From NCBI GenBank assembly GCA_965212195.1, contig CBDBUW010000010.1:434001-498000 (forward strand): a stretch of DNA of 64,000 nucleotides. The letters are read 5' to 3'. The DNA is from JAJCYK01 sp965212195 (lineage in GTDB: Bacteria > Bacteroidota > Bacteroidia > Cytophagales > Cyclobacteriaceae). This document shows positions 60,563 to 64,000 of this stretch, piece after piece (position 1 is the stretch's first letter; every line of letters starts with the position of its first letter). Below the pieces are notes generated by a model, which was not told where the DNA came from, did no database searches, and worked only from the letters and a program-made list of their open reading frames with translations. A program made the position numbers and the translations under genes.

Positions 60563-62044
60563 TCAATTGGTTACCCCAAAGCGAATCACAAAGGGCTTCT
60601 CATAAGGCGTTTCCCCAAACTCATGCAGAAAATTATACAGCACCATCACCTGTCCTTTCACTCCTTTGAACAAGGGATATTCCTTGCCAATACCAAATAA
60701 GGCCCCTCGGGTCCACTGGCGGCTGGTTTCGGAGGTGACATTGGGTGTTGCCACAGTATTATTCATGGCTTCGTATTCCCCGTGCAGGTAAAAACTCTCA
60801 ATGGGCATGTATTCCAGGTAACTGCGCCAGCCGTAGACCTGGTGGTCGGCTTGAAATTCATCCACCTCCAGTTGCGCTCGATAGATCCCTCCTACACCTG
60901 CTCGGAATAGCTTGTTAATGCGGTAGCCCAGGATGGGTGAAAAGTCCAAACTGGTAGGTTGTTCAAAGGCGTTCTGTAAACTACCTCCTTTGGTATAGCT
61001 GGGGTTGATTTGAAAAGTACCGCCCCACATCAAGCGTTTTTTAAAAGGTTCTTCTTTTAGGGTATTACGCTTCACCCCGGTGGACAAGTCCCGGGCGTCG
61101 GCCAGTTTGGAGTATTTCTTTTTCAGTTTTTGGAATTCACCTTGCACTTTCTGCACCTTTTCCTGGTGCTCTTCAAAGGCCTGAGCCCCGATTTCCTGGG
61201 CCAGATCCAGCATTCTTTGCCGGTCCATTTCCTTAACCTTACGGGCGTAGTCCTCACCGTATTTTTTGCTGAGGGCTTTGAACTGCTCCAGTTCCGCGGT
61301 CTTAGCCTGCAGTTCCTGAAATTCTTTGGAGAGACCAATTTTAGATTGTAGTTCCTGCATCAAGGGACCCGCCTGACCGGCCGGCAGGCTGCCCTCACTG
61401 AGTCCACCTGAAAATAGTCCTTTGGCCTCCTGAAAATACCCCTGGGACTGTCCCATCAGTTGCTGTACCTGTTGCTGGTAACCTTGCAACTGCTGCAGAT
61501 CCGCCAGTTCCAGCAATTTGCCTTGATATTGTTGCAACGAACCCTGCAGTTGGTTTAGCTGCCCTACATGATCCTGCAGCCAGCTGATTTCTTCTGCGCT
61601 GGTGAGTTCGCTGCTGTACTGACCGATAAGAGCATCCAGCTCATTCATTGTTAGGTCATCCCGAGCGAAGCGAGGGATGACCTGAATGCCAAGCGAGTCA
61701 TCTCGAGCCTGCCCCAGCAGGCGAGAGATCTCCTGGTTAACCCTTGCAGCCTTAACCTCCAACAAACTATCCAGCTTCTGCACATGTTCCGGCACCTTGT
61801 CTATCGCCTCCTGCACCTGCTTCACCACTCCCAACTCCATCAATTTATCCGTATACTCTTGCCATCGCGCTCCATATTGTACCAGGCTGTCCAAGTACTG
61901 CATTTGTGCCCAGTTAAGGGTGTCGGAGGCAGCCAGGGAGTCATAGGCTTGGCTTTGAGCTCCGAGTGTTGACAGGTAAAGAAGGAGTATGGTTAGTAAT
62001 CTGCTCAATTTGTTAATTAAGTATCTAGTCACTATGACACTCAA
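60563..62044 (-). CDS. Exported coiled-coil protein with C-terminal barrel-like domain; contains in-frame repeat insertions
   Basis: A signal peptide (LLTILLLYLSTLGAQSQA) is followed by about 300 residues of Gln/Leu/Glu-rich coiled coil (LQQYQGKLLELADLQQLQGY) and a C-terminal region with outer-membrane strands (MWGGTFQINPSYTKG, GVGGIYRAQLEV, WRSYLEYMPIESFYLHGEYE) ending FVIRFGVTN. Two short segments look inserted: IQVIPRFARDD (from a 29-bp hairpin at 61654) and SLPAGQAG (near 61371-61392), both matching palindromic repeats translated in frame. It lies beside an Rhs gene on the same strand. Function unknown; an envelope role with the Rhs system is possible. Confidence 0.75.
   Translation of the reverse strand: MSVIVTRYLINKLSRLLTILLLYLSTLGAQSQAYDSLAASDTLNWAQMQYLDSLVQYGARWQEYTDKLMELGVVKQVQEAIDKVPEHVQKLDSLLEVKAARVNQEISRLLGQARDDSLGIQVIPRFARDDLTMNELDALIGQYSSELTSAEEISWLQDHVGQLNQLQGSLQQYQGKLLELADLQQLQGYQQQVQQLMGQSQGYFQEAKGLFSGGLSEGSLPAGQAGPLMQELQSKIGLSKEFQELQAKTAELEQFKALSKKYGEDYARKVKEMDRQRMLDLAQEIGAQAFEEHQEKVQKVQGEFQKLKKKYSKLADARDLSTGVKRNTLKEEPFKKRLMWGGTFQINPSYTKGGSLQNAFEQPTSLDFSPILGYRINKLFRAGVGGIYRAQLEVDEFQADHQVYGWRSYLEYMPIESFYLHGEYEAMNNTVATPNVTSETSRQWTRGALFGIGKEYPLFKGVKGQVMVLYNFLHEFGETPYEKPFVIRFGVTN
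61371..61389. repeat. Palindromic repeat inside a coding sequence (PAGQAG)
   Basis: GCCTGACCGGCCGGCAGGC is an imperfect palindrome translated on the minus strand as LPAGQAG. This peptide is a known trace of a GC-rich dispersed repeat in Bacteroidota proteins. Confidence 0.5.
61654..61682. repeat. GGTCATCCC hairpin repeat inside a coding sequence
   Basis: A 9-bp stem GGTCATCCC / GGGATGACC encloses GAGCGAAGCGA. This GTCATCCCGAGCG-AAG-CGAGGGATGAC text is a widespread dispersed repeat, here read in frame as VIPRFARDD; a related piece (GCGAGTCATCTCGAG) follows at about 61693. Confidence 0.7.
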
Positions 62045-62149
62045 ACTATTCTGTAAGGCTAAGGATCCACGAGGTTTAAATGATAGATATCAGGCCAGTC
62101 AAGAAAATGATCAAGAATTATATAATTGGAGTTTGATAAACAACACTGT

Positions 62150-62497
62150 TCAAATTAGATCATGCAAATACTCCAAATCAGGGTTATTTAACAAAGTCCT
62201 TATGCTGTCCTTTTCAAAGAATAATTCTAAATTTCCTTTCTCTCCAGGTCCTTCTATTGCCCTTACACCATCCAAAACACAAAGCATTCCGAATAAGGTG
62301 TCATCAGCAACCAGTTCCAGGATACGGTGCACTGATTGCCTATCCTGGACTGACAAATTCTTGTAGAAATTAGAAATCGCTAAAATCTCAGGATTAGGGG
62401 TCTTACCAGGTGGATCCTCTAATGTTGCAATGGTGTTTTTAACACTTTGATCTCTCACCACTTGCTTTAATACGTTAACAAATATTTCAGAAGTCAT
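62150..62497 (-). CDS. Small protein downstream of Rhs toxin, candidate immunity protein
   Basis: A 115-residue, mainly helical, acidic cytoplasmic protein without a signal peptide (MTSEIFVNVLKQVVRDQSVK, then VHRILELVADDTLFGMLCVL). It resembles no family I can name. Its ATG lies in a TAATGA overlap with the stop of the 81-residue gene upstream, which in turn follows the Rhs C-terminus by 21 bp. Small acidic proteins in this position commonly neutralise the Rhs tip toxin. Confidence 0.6.
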   Translation of the reverse strand: MTSEIFVNVLKQVVRDQSVKNTIATLEDPPGKTPNPEILAISNFYKNLSVQDRQSVHRILELVADDTLFGMLCVLDGVRAIEGPGEKGNLELFFEKDSIRTLLNNPDLEYLHDLI

Positions 62498-62742
62498 TAC
62501 ATATATTCTTCTAATCGAGAATAGATTTGGTTTAATACGTGAGCTGGAACACTAGTCAAATTGGCTAAATTATTGATTTCCGCCACAATAAGTTCATTTT
62601 TATTATTAAATATTCTTGACCTATACTTTGATAGTAAATAATGCTCATTCGTGGGTAATGCAATACTAAGCGCTTTCAATGTATCGAATCTGTCGATCAT
62701 TTTTGTTGCATAGACTTTGTTAATTAGGTGATGTATGTCCAT
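62497..62742 (-). CDS. Small protein directly downstream of Rhs toxin
   Basis: An 81-residue cytoplasmic protein (MDIHHLINKVYATKMIDRFD, then LKALSIALPTNEHYLLSKYR). No family recognised. It is 21 bp from the Rhs stop and coupled by a TAATGA overlap to the next gene. It could be the immunity protein itself, with the 115-residue protein as a second partner, or the two may act as a complex. Confidence 0.6.
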   Translation of the reverse strand: MDIHHLINKVYATKMIDRFDTLKALSIALPTNEHYLLSKYRSRIFNNKNELIVAEINNLANLTSVPAHVLNQIYSRLEEYM

Positions 62743-62763
62743 TAACTAATATAGATGATTTCA

Positions 62764-64000
62764 TTAATTCTTTTGAAACGCATTCTTATATTTTTGTTTG
62801 ACAAAATTGATCATTTGCTGTACTTTATTATTTGGAACACCAGCGTTTCTTAAATCCCTAGCGTCTTTTGCTAATTGTTGCCTTGCTGTTCCTTGTACAT
62901 TTCCTTTTTTTGTAGGTATTCCTCTATGCATTGTTTGTGGAACTGTAATAGCTGATCCTGTTTGAGGATCATAATTCTCTATTAATTGATTTGCTGCATG
63001 CTTTTGAGGAACGTGGTGGACGTCCAGCCCGTCCCCTACCCCAGATCTTTTTTTAAGGTCTTTGAATTCCCCTATTTCAAACTTACCAACCTTGGGTAAT
63101 TTTCTCTCAGCCGCTGACTTCATAATAAAGGTGAAGAATGCGGCCATTACAGTACCTTTATCTTCTTCAGACATACCAGGAAACTCCAAAGCGGTATCAA
63201 CTGATGACGTTAACGCAGATTCGAGCGTTTGTTCTGTTTTATTATTTGAGCTTAACAAACCAAAACTTACATCCCATCCTGTCTGAAGTAAGTCCCCTGC
63301 GATCTGGTCAAGATCGTTTAGAAGGACAGACGGGTCTTTCATTCTAGCATCAACCCCAGCGTAGAAGTTATTATTGAAATCCTGAACATAATTATTCCAT
63401 CCTATCAATTTTGTTGTGTCGCCATCTATGTCAATGAATTTGATAGGGTTGTTAAGAGCATAATGGTAGGGATTGTTGTCATAATATCCTTCAGCAAATC
63501 GATCGACCTTTTGAAATCTAGCAATGGCAGGATCAAGCATTCGCCAACCATAATCCATCCAACCTAAATCCAACTCATCCTGATCTTCCTTGCCGTTGTA
63601 TTTAAACGGATTGTTTCCCTGCTTGCCAATAGCATTCTGGGTCAAACCAAAGGGATAGTAATGCGTCTCTTGCTTGATCTCCCCCTCTGTACGTACTACC
63701 GTCAAATCGTCAAAGAACACCCAATTGGAGCTGTTGCTCTCATTACTCACATAAATGAAAATATATCCGGTATGGTCTATATTGAGGGTACTCTGTATCA
63801 GGTTTTCCTTATTATTCAAGGCCGCAGAAGTGACGGAAACAAAGCCCATGCCTCCAGGAATTTGATTAAAGTCCTCGTCGAACAAGATATAGTTTAGATA
63901 GGCGGCCGGTACGCTGCTGCCGTTAGAACCGCCAAATAAGGCGGCCCCAATGGCATTGATGCCATCATAGATAGCGCCTGCTTCCCCGGCACCTCCGTTT
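62764..64000 (-). CDS. Rhs-repeat-associated core protein with C-terminal nuclease-like toxin tip (partial)
   Basis: The frame is open to the window edge, so only the C-terminal 411 or so residues are seen. The Rhs core signature is clear: THYYPFGLTQNAIG, NPFKYNGKEDQDELDLGWMD, YGWRMLDPAIARFQKVDRFA, NPYHYALNNPIKFIDIDGD. After it comes a variable tip of about 215 residues that ends in GDGLDVHHVPQKHAANQLI and a Lys-rich helical tail. The HH-x-P arrangement recalls HNH/endonuclease-VII toxins of polymorphic systems. Rhs shells enclose and deliver such tips in contact-dependent competition. Nuclease activity is inferred. Codon use resembles the neighbours as far as I can see. Confidence 0.88.
   Translation of the reverse strand, partial: NGGAGEAGAIYDGINAIGAALFGGSNGSSVPAAYLNYILFDEDFNQIPGGMGFVSVTSAALNNKENLIQSTLNIDHTGYIFIYVSNESNSSNWVFFDDLTVVRTEGEIKQETHYYPFGLTQNAIGKQGNNPFKYNGKEDQDELDLGWMDYGWRMLDPAIARFQKVDRFAEGYYDNNPYHYALNNPIKFIDIDGDTTKLIGWNNYVQDFNNNFYAGVDARMKDPSVLLNDLDQIAGDLLQTGWDVSFGLLSSNNKTEQTLESALTSSVDTALEFPGMSEEDKGTVMAAFFTFIMKSAAERKLPKVGKFEIGEFKDLKKRSGVGDGLDVHHVPQKHAANQLIENYDPQTGSAITVPQTMHRGIPTKKGNVQGTARQQLAKDARDLRNAGVPNNKVQQMINFVKQKYKNAFQKN

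Noticed and set aside
1..64000. tRNA, rRNA, insertion sequences or prophage
   Set aside because: None was recognised on reading; short RNAs could still be missed without a covariance search.

Overview
The window looks like a chromosomal segment of a member of the Bacteroidota, probably an environmental and perhaps aquatic one. The signs are a TonB-dependent receptor with an STN domain next to a DUF4249 lipoprotein, PorT-like and OmpA-like outer-membrane proteins, a kelch protein with a FlgD/type-IX-like C-terminal domain, a TPR histidine kinase, a membrane-bound LytTR regulator, frequent TTG starts, weak Shine-Dalgarno signals, and intergenic palindromic repeats of kinds I associate with this phylum. 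No rRNA or tRNA gene, CRISPR array, transposase or phage gene was recognised. The assignment to order or genus is open.

Region by region: 1-1024 holds the start of an ETHE1-like persulfide dioxygenase or related metallohydrolase and a Crp/Fnr regulator, with a 20-bp palindrome between them. 1088-10969 carries secreted and envelope proteins (kelch, OmpA/LamG-like, esterase lipoprotein, multi-repeat Ig-like protein) and a TPR sensor kinase. 10970-13744 is a compact sugar-oxidation set (PQQ-type aldose dehydrogenase, SDR, lactonase). 14041-30455 mixes a universal stress protein, an S41 peptidase, a VPS10/BNR-propeller protein, a TonB receptor/DUF4249/MG2-like trio, a hydrolase, a LytTR regulator and a haem-copper-oxidase-like membrane protein. 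32286-37398 is an envelope transport operon: LolA-like carrier, two FtsX-type permeases, MacB/LolD-type ATPase and an outer-membrane barrel. 37549-41289 has glucokinase and, divergent from it, an Mla-type lipid transporter.

41302-60062 is the most striking part. It is a dense block of stress and energy genes: three of the four universal stress proteins, DUF2267, a phosphoribosyltransferase coupled to a dienelactone-hydrolase-like protein, HtrA, a cytosolic NAD-linked molybdenum formate dehydrogenase with a coupled membrane protein, a cation antiporter, PRPP synthetase with AMP phosphorylase, HdeD, a flavin-binding PNPOx-like protein and FtsH. Five intergenic sites fit TGAT-N4-ATCA inside a 14-bp FNR-like palindrome (13972, 42729, 45670, 53215, 57708). 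Weaker versions lie in front of ftsH, the formate dehydrogenase operon, another usp gene and the glk/mla pair. I infer a low-oxygen or redox survival regulon controlled by an FNR-type protein encoded elsewhere. The Crp/Fnr protein in this window lacks the FNR glutamate that reads TTGAT.

57657-60562 surrounds ftsH with several families of small palindromic repeats, and two repeat-like pieces have also entered, in frame, the coiled-coil gene at 60563-62044. 62150-64000 ends the window with the C-terminal part of an Rhs toxin carrying an HNH/endonuclease-VII-like tip and two small coupled downstream genes, candidates for immunity.
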